From Mytilisepta virgata (lineage: Eukaryota; Mollusca; Bivalvia; Mytilida; Mytilidae), in NCBI GenBank assembly GCA_028015205.1, contig CM051513.1, forward strand, positions 42,598,841-42,662,840: a DNA stretch of 64,000 nt, in the 5' to 3' direction. Position numbers and translations under genes: made by a program. The notes under the pieces were generated by a model, which did no database searches, was not told the DNA's origin, and was given only the letters and a program-made list of their open reading frames with translations. Numbering within the stretch: position 1 is the first letter of the stretch; each line of letters opens with the position of its first letter. Positions 57,601 through 63,380 of the stretch are shown piece after piece.

Positions 57601-59870
57601 AATAAGACTTCAGATGACTTTCCAAGTCCCCCAGGGTATCCATGTTTTGACCTAAAGGATTTGACCTAAAGGGGTGCTGAAGTGTTGGCAATGAAAAATG
57701 TTTTTGACAATTTTATGCTAAAAATGCATCTGAGTTGTCAGAAACATGGCTTTCTTTTTAGGTGGGGTGGGGGGATGCTGGGTGTGCCTCTATCTGAATC
57801 CGTGCCTGGTATCCCCAGTTCACTAGCTAGTATTTGGATAATGGCCAGAAATTAATGCTTAAAATTTACTATTACAAAATTGTAAAATTTGTGAAAACTA
57901 AGGAATATTTCCCTTGTTATATTCTTAGATGGTATTAGCTTTTTCACTTTTCCCCTTTGGTCATTTTGGCTTTTTTGAATTTGCCGATTTTTGTTTTGGT
58001 TTTCAACATTTTAGGCCTTGTGCACAACTGATGAGTTTTAAATCTATGAAATGTGCACATCTTGTTCATCAAAGAATTCTATTTCCACTGACAATTAAGC
58101 CACTAATGGAGTCAAATTTTAGAAGTACATTTTAAAACTTCATCTCATATAAAATTAAAAATAACAACAAAAAACAATTATAAACTTGGGGCCCACACAG
58201 ATATTATTTGGAAGAAATATGTGGATTAATTAACTTTTGAAAAACTTGTACTCAATGCTCGTTGGATTCAGTGAATACTAGTTCTGGTTTTTCAAAAGTG
58301 AAAAAATCCACATATTTACATCAAACGAGAGTAATCATGTACATGTATAACACTATATACTAACCTAGTATGTGTTGAGAGAGCTCCATTACACTCTAGA
58401 CATAGTACTACTTTTCCCCTTGAACACAAAACACCTTGGCTGTCAAAGTAGCAACCTAAAAAAAATATTCATAATTAAAAATATTCTGACCAATCAAAAC
58501 AATTCTTGCTATTTAAATAAAATATTTTTATAATTAAAGGACTTCCAACAAATTAAAATGAATATTCATTTTGCACACACACATACATGTACAATATCAA
58601 TAACTGCTGAATCAGGATTGAGGAATTATAATGTTTAAAATACAATTAGTCACACAAAGTGCTATATTATTTAAACTTTCTTTTTATCGTGCATCTTGTT
58701 GATTTCTACAACACATATTTTCACAGTGTCATATCTGTATTCATTTTTTTTTCTATTATTAGTTTACATCTCTCTAAAACTAATACAAATTATTACTTGG
58801 AAACATATTAATAGACGTATCAACATTTTCTGGTATTTTGTTAGATTTTCAAAAAAAAAAAAAAAACTGGAAAACTGGCTACAAAGATTTTTGCTGTAGG
58901 ATGATAAATCATAAATGTAAGCAGTTGCACACTTTTCCCCATCTTTAAATTGGGAGAGTATCAAAAATTTTACTTCGAAGCGTTCACATTTGTAAATTTG
59001 ACTTGACAATAAATAATGTTCTCGCTTAGCTCCTTATTTGGAAACCCCTTGTTTTTTTCCTTTTTACCCTGTCTTATATTCAGAACTTTTCTGGAATTTT
59101 CACGAAAATATTTTGAGGTCGATTGAAGTATTAATTAGAAGTAAAATTTTATCTAGTGTCACTATCATCATCATCATCATCAAATTTGATTACATTTTAA
59201 AATTCAGGCAAATTGGTTTGTTTGTTTAGTTAGGGTTTTATGCTGTTTTCAGCACACTTGGCTATTTCGCGGCGGCCAGTTTTTATTGGTGGAGGAAGCC
59301 GGAGTACCCAGAGAGAACCACCGACGCTTGTCAATTGAGATCGGAGTCGAACACAACCCTCCACAGGTGAGATTCTAACTCACAACCTCAGTGTTGACAG
59401 GCTAGTCATCATTAGTAGTCATGACGAACTACCTAGACCACTCGGCCACCGAGGCCCCGGCAAATTGGTAACACAAGTCCTAAATTAGTAACACTATATA
59501 CAAATGTACCTGTATTTGTCTGTGGCTGGCCAATAGTTATTTTCTGAAGATTTACTAATTCAGGTGTAGAACTGCTCTCTCTAATTTCTACCATTAAAGA
59601 ATTAGCAGTCAGAGCTTGTAATTTTTGTGACTGGGAAGAGCTTGTTGAAATGTCTTCTGTACCCTGTGTATTCTGTACCAATTCCATAGCAGCCTGTTCA
59701 AAGGGTTCGTTTTTAACGTTATCGTCTTTAAGTTTAAGCTCTCCATTTTTCATTTGAAGACAACACCATTCTATGTTGTAAACTTGATCACCAGAAACAT
59801 GTATTTGTATATTACTACTTGTAGTGTTGTGATTATCAAATGGCTCTTCCTTTACCAACGACAAATCCAT
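27666..59870 (-). CDS. Giant modular C2H2 zinc-finger gene, 19 coding exons
   Basis: My model (minus, 5' to 3'): A 59510-59870, B 58365-58455, C 57353-57561, D 55551-55616, E 54648-54735, F 52875-54064, G3 51107-51382, H3 49628-49981, G2 47152-47427, H2 45673-46026, G1 44307-44582, H1 42828-43181, B' 41972-42038, C' 39128-39333, D' 36118-36183, E' 35121-35208, F' 33925-34523, H'' 31770-32255, Z 27666-30670. Every donor is GT and every acceptor AG. Phases agree at all 18 joins, and the sum is 8412 nt, or 2803 residues plus TGA. The protein has SUMO-type motifs near the N-terminus (V-K-E-E-P-F), Cys-rich finger modules (B-C), repetitive low-complexity modules (F, H) and a C-terminal C2H2 array. 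A nuclear DNA- or chromatin-binding role is inferred. The target is unknown. Two adjacent genes or alternative splicing cannot be excluded without transcripts. Confidence 0.7.
30671..31769. other. Intron between exons H'' and Z
   Basis: No repeat of note in most of it. Bases 31612-31769 (with 'aaaatgaaggttaat' and 'caatgttgtactcacc') match the sequence downstream of H1, H2 and H3, so intron sequence was duplicated along with the H exon. Confidence 0.6.
31770..32255 (-). CDS. Exon H'': expanded 11-residue repeats, Lys/Glu-rich
   Basis: 486 nt, phase 1 on both sides (AG at 32257-32256, donor GTGAGT). Residues about 10-85 are seven to eight tandem copies of an 11-residue unit (N-E-N-A-E-x-M-E-x-I-P). 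A highly charged tail follows (K-K-I-D-K-K-K-V-K, then T-K-S-K-E-R), ending K-T-K-Y-G. It is paralogous to H1-H3, which keep only about three 11-residue units. The plus-strand ORFs of 155-165 codons over the same bases are antisense shadows. Confidence 0.75.
32256..33924. other. Intron between F' and H''; site of a missing G exon
   Basis: Bases 32868-32955 ('tttttgtaggcaattatgaa', 'aataataaactttatttaa') match the H-G introns of the other copies (about 43795-43880), so this intron derives from the same module. No sequence resembling exon G (its P-W-D-L-G-S repeats) is found between there and F'. Bases 33160-33185 resemble the SINE 3' end. Confidence 0.55.
33925..34523 (-). CDS. Exon F': Gln/Pro/Asn-rich repeat exon
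   Basis: 599 nt, entry phase 2, exit phase 1 (donor GTACCC at 33924). It starts Q-N-E-A-E-E-Q and has S-S-K-L-R-K-K-E-S-V-N-G-T-E-K, then about five repeats of roughly 25-30 residues (M-P-L-T-N-Q-S-P-V-Q-T-M-P-P-N-S). It is a shorter paralogue of exon F and lacks F's last 180 or so residues. Confidence 0.75.
34667..34777 (-). mobile_element. SINE head fragment shared with 54226-54318
   Basis: 'cagtaaataccaattttaat' and 'tttgacccggtcaggggtca' match the tRNA-derived SINE family. The same truncated fragment lies at the same place in the paralogous E-F intron (54226-54318), so it predates the module duplication. Confidence 0.75.
34893..35095 (-). repeat. Dispersed repeat, 'gatgcacaagatgtgcac' family, reverse
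   Basis: Contains 'ataccaattttgatgcacaa', 'gttgtgctcaatgcctaaaa' and 'aaccatctaaggacagag'. The same insertion is present in the paralogous intron at 54432-54640. Confidence 0.75.
35121..35208 (-). CDS. Exon E' (88 nt)
   Basis: Entry phase 1, exit phase 2, donor GTAAGT. Encodes R-S-N-V-M-G-R-I-M-P-E-F-H-M-L-D-S-G-K-I, closely matching exon E. No known domain; conserved between the two modules and therefore probably real. Confidence 0.7.
35427..35855. repeat. Dispersed repeat, 'tataccccc' family, copy 3
   Basis: Begins 'tacctagaatactatgag' and 'gatacccccgcc'; ends 'ccacttttttcaaaagtggg' and 'ggtataataa'. The last part forms a perfect short hairpin (ccactttt / aaaagtgg). Contains 'aggacggatggacaca'. 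It sits in the D'-E' intron and is absent from the D-E intron, so it was inserted after the module duplication or lost from the other copy. Confidence 0.65.
36118..36183 (-). CDS. Exon D' (66 nt)
   Basis: Phase 1 both sides, donor GTAAGA at 36117. Encodes S-H-L-A-K-C-R-E-G-Q-G-K-C-R-I-I-S-P-D-E-K, paralogous to exon D. The conserved donor in both copies decided the exon end. Cys spacing suggests a zinc-binding knuckle, but the family is not known. Confidence 0.7.
36366..37432. repeat. 40-bp minisatellite array, ~25 units
   Basis: The unit contains 'cctacattgactggcttt' and 'aacatctagtaatctatta'. Variants are c/t and a/c at a few fixed positions ('acctacac' versus 'acctacat', 'ctggc' versus 'ctggt'). 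Three places carry a shortened unit ('agtaatctttaacatctag', near 36735, 36870 and 37208). It lies in the C'-D' intron and has no counterpart in the C-D intron. Confidence 0.95.
37433..39127. other. Rest of the C'-D' intron
   Basis: Plus-strand ORFs of 103 and 69 codons occur (37673, 38349) but show no domain. Bases 38265-38330 ('attttcatccctgcccgccc', 'acgatttctgg') match the left part of the TIR element at 56296-56604 in the paralogous intron. Confidence 0.5.
39128..39333 (-). CDS. Exon C': C2H2 finger module
   Basis: 206 nt, entry phase 2, exit phase 1 (GTAAGT). Encodes Y-T-C-H-I-C-R-F-V-S-V-C-K-F and then H-Y-K-D-K-H: C-x2-C-x12-H-x4-H, a single C2H2 finger. A Ser/Thr-rich tail follows with L-F-C-A-C-N-R-F. 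Paralogue of exon C, which has the same finger with two substitutions. Confidence 0.8.
39411..39774 (-). mobile_element. Full-length tRNA-derived SINE with 14-bp target duplication
   Basis: Minus-strand element: tRNA-like head with 'tggtctcgtggtagcgtgct' (box A) and 'gcgggttcgatcccagg' (box B), body, and a CATCCATCC tail (39411-39426 on plus). It is flanked by 'agtccctgaaggta' at 39397-39410 and again at 39775-39788. The matching place in the paralogous C intron (about 57625) reads 'ccaagtcccccagggtatcc' with no insertion, i.e. an empty site. Confidence 0.95.
39918..40020 (+). repeat. Partial 'gatgcacaagatgtgcac' family repeat
   Basis: 'caacattttaagtcctatgc', 'acaactgatgagtttcaaat' and 'gaaatgttcacttcttgt' match 57925-58095. 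The position is also paralogous (B-C introns), so it is a shared, older insertion. Confidence 0.55.
40502..41605. mobile_element. hAT-like non-autonomous DNA transposon
   Basis: Ends are a perfect 12-bp inverted repeat, CAGGGCTCACCA (40502-40513) and TGGTGAGCCCTG (41594-41605). The left end continues CAAACTGGG, typical of hAT termini (CAGxG...CAAACT). 'gaaat' flanks both sides (40497-40501, 41606-41610); a full 8-bp duplication, usual for hAT, is not seen. Interior short inverted motifs are 'gagtcctgggac' / 'gtcccaggactc' (41230-41300) and 'gggagactttgagtctccc' near 41560. No transposase ORF. Confidence 0.65.
41972..42038 (-). CDS. Exon B' (67 nt)
   Basis: Entry phase 1, exit phase 2 (donor GTTAGT). 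Encodes C-N-F-D-I-Q-D-V-L-C-R-E-C-N-R-A-F. The C-x2-C at its end followed by H-T-R leads into the finger of exon C'. Paralogue of exon B, which carries an 8-residue insertion. Confidence 0.75.
42828..43181 (-). CDS. Exon H1: Lys/Glu-rich, 11-residue repeats
   Basis: 354 nt, phase 1 both sides, donor GTGAGT. Encodes P-I-E-K-N-R-I-A-E-C, about three units of N-E-N-A-E-x-x-E-N-I-P, then a charged region with K-R-I-D-K-K-K and D-T-K-S-K-E-K, ending K-S-K-Y-G. Probably disordered; no fold is recognised. Identical in translation to H2; H3 differs by silent changes and one residue in the E-C-Q region at most. Confidence 0.75.
43230..43800 (-). repeat. Interspersed ~190-bp repeat block in the G1-H1 intron
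   Basis: 'ctagaggcttcaaggagc' opening and units with 'tgttccaattggcccagtgg' and 'cagccatcttggat'. Duplicated with the segment at 46075-46645 and 50030-50600. It was present before the segmental duplications. Confidence 0.8.
44307..44582 (-). CDS. Exon G1: acidic exon with PWDLGS repeats
   Basis: 276 nt, phase 1 both sides (AG 44584-44583; donor GTAAGA). Encodes E-E-D-F-D-A-H-R-M-S-L-V-S-D-Q and two P-W-D-L-G-S motifs nine residues apart, then D-S-W-A-S-D-H-E-F-P-G-E and a Met/Glu-rich end. No known domain. Copies G2 (H to R in D-A-H-R) and G3 are otherwise the same. Confidence 0.75.
45673..46026 (-). CDS. Exon H2
   Basis: 354 nt, phase 1 both sides; copy of H1 with the same splice sites. 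Differences from H1 in this exon are minimal (e.g. 'accatttcctg' versus 'accattccctg', silent). Confidence 0.75.
47152..47427 (-). CDS. Exon G2
   Basis: 276 nt, phase 1 both sides; copy of G1 with an A-to-G change that turns His into Arg in the D-A-H-R-M segment. Splice sites are intact. Confidence 0.75.
47690..48620. repeat. 45-bp minisatellite interrupted by a TIR element (copy 2)
   Basis: Units of about 45 bp with 'ggatgt(g/t)gatgtgtggatt', 'gtaatgtcaatatatgcaat' and 'ttatttgg' occur on both sides of the element at 47788-48439 and continue to about 48620. Duplicated at 51645-52575. Confidence 0.85.
47788..48439. mobile_element. 652-bp TIR element with TATA target duplication (copy 2)
   Basis: Ends are TCAGAGTTATCGAAAA (left) and the reverse complement TCAGAGTTGTCAAAAA (right), flanked by TATA at 47784-47787 and 48440-48443. 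The restored site matches the surrounding minisatellite unit exactly ('gtcaatatatgcaat'), confirming insertion. Subterminal GTCTGACA / TGTCAGAC motifs are repeated at both ends. A minus-strand ORF (about 48110-48448) starts across the right terminus. No transposase is recognised. Confidence 0.85.
49628..49981 (-). CDS. Exon H3
   Basis: 354 nt, phase 1 both sides; copy of H2. Two or three base changes, e.g. 'cattcaactatt' versus 'cattcagctatt' and 'tcttatttcc' versus 'tcttgtttcc'. Open reading frame and splice sites are intact. Confidence 0.75.
51107..51382 (-). CDS. Exon G3
   Basis: 276 nt, phase 1 both sides; joined upstream to exon F (donor 52874). Sequence as G1. It is the first G exon met in the transcript. 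Confidence 0.75.
51743..52394. mobile_element. 652-bp TIR element (copy 3)
   Basis: Copy of 47788-48439 carried by the 3955-bp duplication, with the same TATA flanks. Here the minus-strand ORF is longer (51930-52403, 157 codons), because one base differs at about 52066 ('ccttttttt' here, 'ccttttatt' in copy 2, which makes a stop). The ORF is Ser/Lys-rich near its ends with no recognised domain, and may be a relic of a transposon gene. Confidence 0.8.
52678..52874. other. Intron F-G3, sequence next to exon F
   Basis: Unique intron sequence. No feature beyond the donor of exon F at 52874-52873 (GTATGT). Confidence 0.5.
52875..54064 (-). CDS. Exon F: Gln/Pro/Met-rich repeat exon
   Basis: 1190 nt, entry phase 2, exit phase 1. 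It starts Q-S-E-P-E-E-Q and S-S-K-L-K-R-K-E-P-V-N-G-T-E-K. It then has six or seven repeats of 28-33 residues built on M-P-L-T-N-Q-T-P-V-Q-T-M-P-P-N-S, a second set (M-P-Q-R-Q-L-Q-D-Q-T-S-G), and a C-terminal part with L-K-T-E-P-Q-F and I-K-T-E-T-P, which fit the SUMO-acceptor consensus (hydrophobic-K-x-E). The Gln/Pro-rich make-up is like transcriptional activation or other disordered regions. Paralogue of F', about twice as long. Confidence 0.8.
54226..54318 (-). mobile_element. SINE head fragment in the E-F intron
   Basis: 'cagtaaataccaattttaat', 'gcctttagtttgactcggtc' and 'cttgaggcgaccacaagacc'; paralogous to 34667-34777. Confidence 0.7.
54432..54640 (-). repeat. Dispersed 'gatgcacaagatgtgcac' repeat, reverse
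   Basis: Same insertion as 34893-35095, in the paralogous intron. The 62-codon plus ORF over it is not a gene. Confidence 0.75.
54648..54735 (-). CDS. Exon E (88 nt)
   Basis: Entry phase 1, exit phase 2, donor GTAAGT. Encodes S-S-N-V-M-V-R-I-M-P-V-F-H-M-L-D-S-G-K-I; paralogue of E'. Conservation between modules supports it as coding. Confidence 0.7.
54736..55550. other. Intron D-E
   Basis: Contains a short tandem duplication ('aataaacatgattct(a/c)tattgc', 54898-54945). Otherwise nothing is recognised. Confidence 0.5.
55551..55616 (-). CDS. Exon D (66 nt)
   Basis: Phase 1 both sides, donor GTAAGA at 55550. Encodes S-H-L-A-K-C-S-E-G-C-G-K-C-Q-T-I-L-P-E-E-K. The C-x3-C-x2-C arrangement may bind metal. 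D' has lost the middle Cys. Confidence 0.7.
55680..57305 (-). repeat. Two interspersed repeat blocks around a TIR element
   Basis: 55680-55985 and 56895-57305 carry units with 'ggccatcttggttgac', 'gatcggcaccaaagtaacaa' and 'cacttggtcagcacc', ending 'gcaaagtgatggcaatagct' and 'cacatgactcttcggtg'. Between them are unique sequence and the element at 56296-56604. Confidence 0.7.
56296..56604. mobile_element. Small TIR element (MITE-like)
   Basis: Perfect 13-bp ends tagattttcatcc (56296-56308) and ggatgaaaatcta (56592-56604), with 'ccccgcccgcccc' inside the left end and 'cccacccaccccat' inside the right. About 309 bp, no ORF. A left-end relative sits at 38265-38330 in the paralogous intron. Confidence 0.65.
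57353..57561 (-). CDS. Exon C: C2H2 finger module
   Basis: 209 nt, entry phase 2, exit phase 1 (GTAAGT). Encodes Y-T-C-H-I-C-R-F-A-S-V-C-K-F followed by H-Y-K-D-K-H (C-x2-C-x12-H-x4-H), then a Ser/Thr-rich stretch and L-F-C-A-C-N-R-F. Paralogue of C'. Confidence 0.8.
57925..58095 (+). repeat. Dispersed 'gatgcacaagatgtgcac' repeat in the B-C intron
   Basis: 'gatggtattagctttttcac', 'ggtcattttggctttttt', 'gcacaactgatgagtttt' and 'gaaatgtgcacatcttg'. Partial counterpart at 39918-40020. Confidence 0.65.
58365..58455 (-). CDS. Exon B (91 nt)
   Basis: Entry phase 1, exit phase 2 (GTTAGT). Encodes C-Y-F-D-S-Q-G-V-L-C and then V-L-C-L-E-C-N-G-A-L-S-T-H-T-R, leading into exon C. Paralogue of B' with an 8-residue insertion. 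Confidence 0.75.
58456..59230. other. Intron A-B, part next to exon B
   Basis: Bases 58470-59060 match, at lower identity, the sequence between B' and H1 (42041-42660; e.g. 'aaatattctgaccaatcaaa', 'attcattttgc'). So the module duplication included intron sequence upstream of B. An (ATC)n microsatellite lies at about 59163-59181. Confidence 0.65.
59231..59458 (-). mobile_element. tRNA-derived SINE, second family
   Basis: On minus: head 'ggcctcggtggccgagtggt' (box A-like TGGCCGAGTGG) and 'gttgtgagttagaatctc' (box B region), then 'tctctctgggtactccggct', 'tcctccaccaataaaaactg', 'gccgccgcgaaatagcc' and 'cagcataaaaccctaac', ending in an (AAAC)n-like tail. The long gap between boxes A and B suggests descent from a tRNA with a long variable arm (Leu/Ser type). 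It is unrelated to the GATG-tailed family. Confidence 0.9.
59510..59870 (-). CDS. Exon A: first coding exon of the zinc-finger gene
   Basis: The acceptor 'ctgttgcag' ends at 59874, and the ATG at 59870-59868 lies 3 nt inside the exon, so a non-coding 5' exon must exist upstream. It codes 120 residues and exits in phase 1 (donor GTACAT). The start M-D-L-S-L-V-K-E-E-P-F and the later N-V-K-N-E-P-F fit SUMO-acceptor motifs common at the N-terminus of zinc-finger regulators. The rest is Ser/Thr/Gln-rich. It occurs once and is not part of the duplicated module. Confidence 0.75.
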
Positions 59871-59873
59871 TTT

Positions 59874-60540
59874 CTGCAACAGACAACAGAAATCAAACTT
59901 TCAATTTAATTGTTTACTTTCTATTGAGAACTGCAGGTATTAATAGCAGGGATGCTTCGACTACTATTTAGAGCCACTAAGAGGCCCCTAAATTGGTCAG
60001 CGTCACATATTTTGAGGAAAATTTAAATTCCCAGAGACAAAGCAATGTTTCACCACATATAACAATCTAGAAATGAGTATAGTACATAATCAATTTATGC
60101 AATTGTAAATCTGACACTACATGTGTATAATCACAACAGCATTAATCACTACGATCTGTGTTGTGCAATGATCTCGATGACTTGAACTTTGACGGGATGG
60201 GATATTTAGTTAAGTTTTGGTTTAGCAAAATCCTGCTTGAAAAATTTCAAATACAGTGTTCTCCCCCAGAAATTTTGGATTGCCATCTCATTTAACATAC
60301 TTTCCTATATGTAGGTACCGTGTCGCAGAAATGTTCACGTACAACTGCCTTGCATGTTTATTTGTGAATGATGTATTGTATTTATATTATAATATATTAA
60401 ATGCAATAATTTGTCCTATCTTTTCTTGTTTTTATTAACACAAAAGATATAAGTGAACCAACACCTGAAGTGGTGATTTTGCGGTAGGGTAAAAACGAGT
60501 GGATACCGCTAGGTATTCACAGTCATCTTGAAAAAATGAA
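59874..60540. other. 5' region of the zinc-finger gene, non-coding
   Basis: Presumed 5' intron. The 60-codon plus ORF at 60256 has no domain. Confidence 0.4.
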
Positions 60541-60929
60541 AATGTCGACAATAAAGATAACAACACTCAAGTTTTTACCGCAAAGTAAAACTCAGAAATC
60601 TATGGAATAGACACAAATTTTATTATCCAATGTTACAGAACAAAAAAGAACTAATTCACGAACTTTATTTATTCATACTAACACTTACCTTTTATCCTAT
60701 TTATATATTTAACTCTATTTTTAATCTACCTTTACATTCATTTTCTACAACGTCACCATAACTAACATTATTTAACTTATACTTTCAGTTAAACCGCTAA
60801 CCGCAAGATTCATACTTCACGGCCACATTTCTTTGTATAATTGTCCTGATGACGCCTATCCATGTAGACCGAATAAAAGATGCACTTTGCGGTAAAAACT
60901 TGAGTGTTGTTATCTTTATTGTCGACATT
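60541..60929. repeat. Perfect 46-bp inverted repeat flanking ~300 bp
   Basis: Bases 60541-60586 and 60884-60929 are exact reverse complements over 46 bp (they include 'gtcgacaataaagataac' and 'actcaagtttttaccgc'). 'ttgcggtag' and 'taccgct' words recur just outside. No target duplication is clear. It may be a foldback element or the ends of a non-autonomous transposon. Confidence 0.85.
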
Positions 60930-62300
60930 GTTTTTATTAAATAAAAATAAAGAAATATTTTGTCATTATGTCTGCACATTATCTACATCTACCAAACAGT
61001 GACCACCTTCAACTTATTGAAGATTACATGCATGTCACAGGAGCCAGACATAGATTAATAAATTGAGAATTGAAAATATAATCAAAAAGAGTTCTAAACA
61101 AAAAATATTTACAGAAAAAAAACAAACTCAGAAAGTATGAATAATATTGATATTTAGATATGGCTGCTTATAATCTTCATGTACATGTATGTAATTGGAG
61201 TGAAAAGCCTTTGAGTAAATAATATAAATCATATGTGTATATCTGGAGTGAATCTGCATATATAATACGTGTTGACAGTTGGTTTGGAATGGAAAGATAG
61301 AATTGTCCCAAATCTGTTATTTTTCTGCACATCGTCACTCGTTCCCACAGAGATCTCTTTATTCAATAATTGCTCCTGTATTAGTTGGAAAAGTATATTT
61401 TGGAGCCTTTTGGTTGGCATTGGAATAACCAATTTTATTTTTCAAAGTTTCATTCATTATTGGCTAGTCATGGTTCAATATTAGACAGTCAGATACGTTT
61501 TGCATTTTCCCGGTCTCAATTTTGACCTTTAACATTGAAGTTTTCAATTACATAAGCTAATTAGTGTCAGCTTGGGATCGTTAAAATCTTAACAGTTATA
61601 TAGCGTATAGGGAATTAACATCTATTTAATCACTGTTTAGTGGCACTGAGAACTTATTACAGGTGTAATCAATCAAGGGAATGATGTTTTCTTTTGATCA
61701 TGAGTGGCAATTAGGTCATACACCAGTTCCACGAAATTTTAACGTTAAAAAATATAGCATTCCGGCCAAGTCGGACAGCGGTTGGATAGGATTTTGGCAA
61801 TTTCTGATAGCGTTTCGGTGCCAAGATGCTAAAAGGGCCCAGGGAAAACTCTAAAATCAGATTAAAAAGTTCCAAATTTGGTGTAAAGGGTGTGGAACCA
61901 TCCCTTCTATTGATGCAATGAATGCAATGAAACCCTGTGTAAAGTGGATACCTGTCTGAATTAATCCCTGTGTAAACATGAAACGTGTCTATGCTGAACC
62001 CTCTGTAAAAACTTGTCAAAACTGAATTTTGTATTACATGCAAAATTTCACTGCACAGAAATAATAAATGTGATTAAAATATTCTCTAAATACGTGAAAT
62101 TTTTTTTCATAATGGAGCTGACCTGTTGTCTTTAAACTTAAAGGATTGTCACTGAAAAATGTTTGGGATATAAGGAATATTTACAATGTACATTGTAGAT
62201 AGCCACAGCTAATGAAATACATGTAAATGCCCATTTATAAACAAAATAAGCAAGTTTTTTCCGGATTTATTTTGTTGAACTTCATGGCGGGTGAGGTTTA
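60930..62300. other. Non-coding stretch, no gene seen
   Basis: AT-rich; short ORFs only. At 61870-62010 the word 'ccctgtgtaaa' recurs at about 45-bp intervals ('accctgtgtaaagtgg', 'atccctgtgtaaacatg', 'accctctgtaaaaac'). Confidence 0.45.
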
Positions 62301-62460
62301 GCAGGAACTGCTCACCCTTCTGGAGCACCTGGGTTCACTCCTGGTTTTTATAGTTCGTGTTGTTCATTGTTTTTTAGTTTTCTGTGTTTATTTGTTGTGC
62401 TTGTGGTTCATTTGTCTTCCCGGGTTTGTCTGTCCAATGGATTACAGTTTTTTATTTGCT
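62301..62460 (+). repeat. Dispersed 'caggaactgct' repeat, copy 2
   Basis: 'caggaactgctcacccttct', 'ggagcacctgggttcactcc', 'gttttctgtgtttatttgt' and 'gtctgtccaatggattac' match 11781-11945 in the same orientation. Confidence 0.75.
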
Positions 62461-62544
62461 CCTTAGTTAGGTATTTTTGTCCTCCTTTTTCTTCACAAGA
62501 AAAAATATGACTATCATAATTTTACCATAAAAAACACATATAGA

Positions 62545-62697
62545 TTCTATTTCAGTTTCGAGTGAATTACAAGATTTCTAGACTCTCGAGAGTTAAAATT
62601 AAGAATTTAACATGCGAGCCTTGGCGAGCATGTTAAATCTTAATTTTAACTCTCGAGAGTGTAGAAATCTTGTAATTCACGAGAAATTGAAGTAGAA
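62545..62697. repeat. Long hairpin: ~70-bp arms, ~10-nt loop
   Basis: Left arm 62545-62615 and right arm 62626-62697 are complementary with few mismatches; they include 'gaattacaagatttcta', 'actctcgagagttaaaatt' and 'tttaacatgc'. The loop is around 'gagccttggc'. Each arm itself holds the palindrome ctctcgagag. This would form a strong cruciform or RNA hairpin. Confidence 0.9.
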
Positions 62698-62860
62698 TTT
62701 GTTTCTCCCAATACGCTTGTACCAAAGAATCTATGTCATCCCTAATTGTACGCCAACATTTGTTTTTGTTATTGTTTACGCTCGACCGGATATCGCTTGA
62801 CGATTTGTTTAGTGTGAGGTCGCGACCTTTAGGACGGCCAATAAAATTCTGTTTCCGCAC
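62633..62860 (-). other. Short ORF next to the hairpin, possibly transposon-derived
   Basis: 75 codons on minus, basic (F-I-G-R-P-K-G-R-D-L, W-R-T-I-R-D-D-I-D-S-L-V-Q-A-Y-W-E-K-Q), overlapping the right hairpin arm at its end. The composition is less random than the surroundings and the frame is open beyond the ATG upstream, but no family is recognised. It could be the end of a mobile-element ORF. Confidence 0.3.
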
Positions 62861-63218
62861 GAGACTTTTTAATTGCTCTAGAGCATTAAATTATTTTTAT
62901 TCAATGGGCTGAACGGTATGAAAATACGCACACCCATGGGAGAAAAATTATTACATGTGTTAATTTTTGTAATAAGGCCAAGTCATGTGTGTATCCAGTT
63001 ACAACAGGATACAAAATAGGGTTAGTTGGTAGAGATTTTTTTTCTATAATTTTTTTTACACTGAGTCTATAGGATTGTAGCTTCTTTCTGACTTGAAAAA
63101 TCTCTTAAACACTTTTGTGTTATGTACAATGTATTAAGATGAATAAAATAAGCTTGCTTTTTCCAAGGACAGAAAAGCCAGCAGGCTGCACATGTAATTG
63201 ATACTGTTGTATACTTAC
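62861..63218. other. Non-coding stretch, no gene seen
   Basis: AT-rich; nothing recognised. Confidence 0.4.
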
Positions 63219-63380
63219 ATCATCTAAGGTTTTATAACATCTCTGGTAAAAAGGACATGCAGTTTTGAAAGGTCTTCACCATATCAGATTTATCTGCTTC
63301 TTGTAAAAAGTCTACTGCCATATTTGTTATAAATGCCTGGATTTTACAGAAATGTCTGGAAGGTAAAAATTTGAAATGTA
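63219..63380 (-). other. Possible 5' UTR exon of the zinc-finger gene
   Basis: On minus, 'ttagatgat' is followed by a strong donor GTAAGTATAC (GT at 63218-63217). Exon A begins with an acceptor 3 nt before its ATG, so it needs an upstream non-coding exon, and this is the best donor seen between exon A and the window end. The 5' limit is arbitrary. Support is the donor only. Confidence 0.25.

Noticed and set aside
59390..59458. tRNA gene with long variable arm
   Set aside because: It is the head of a second SINE family, and the SINE body follows directly.
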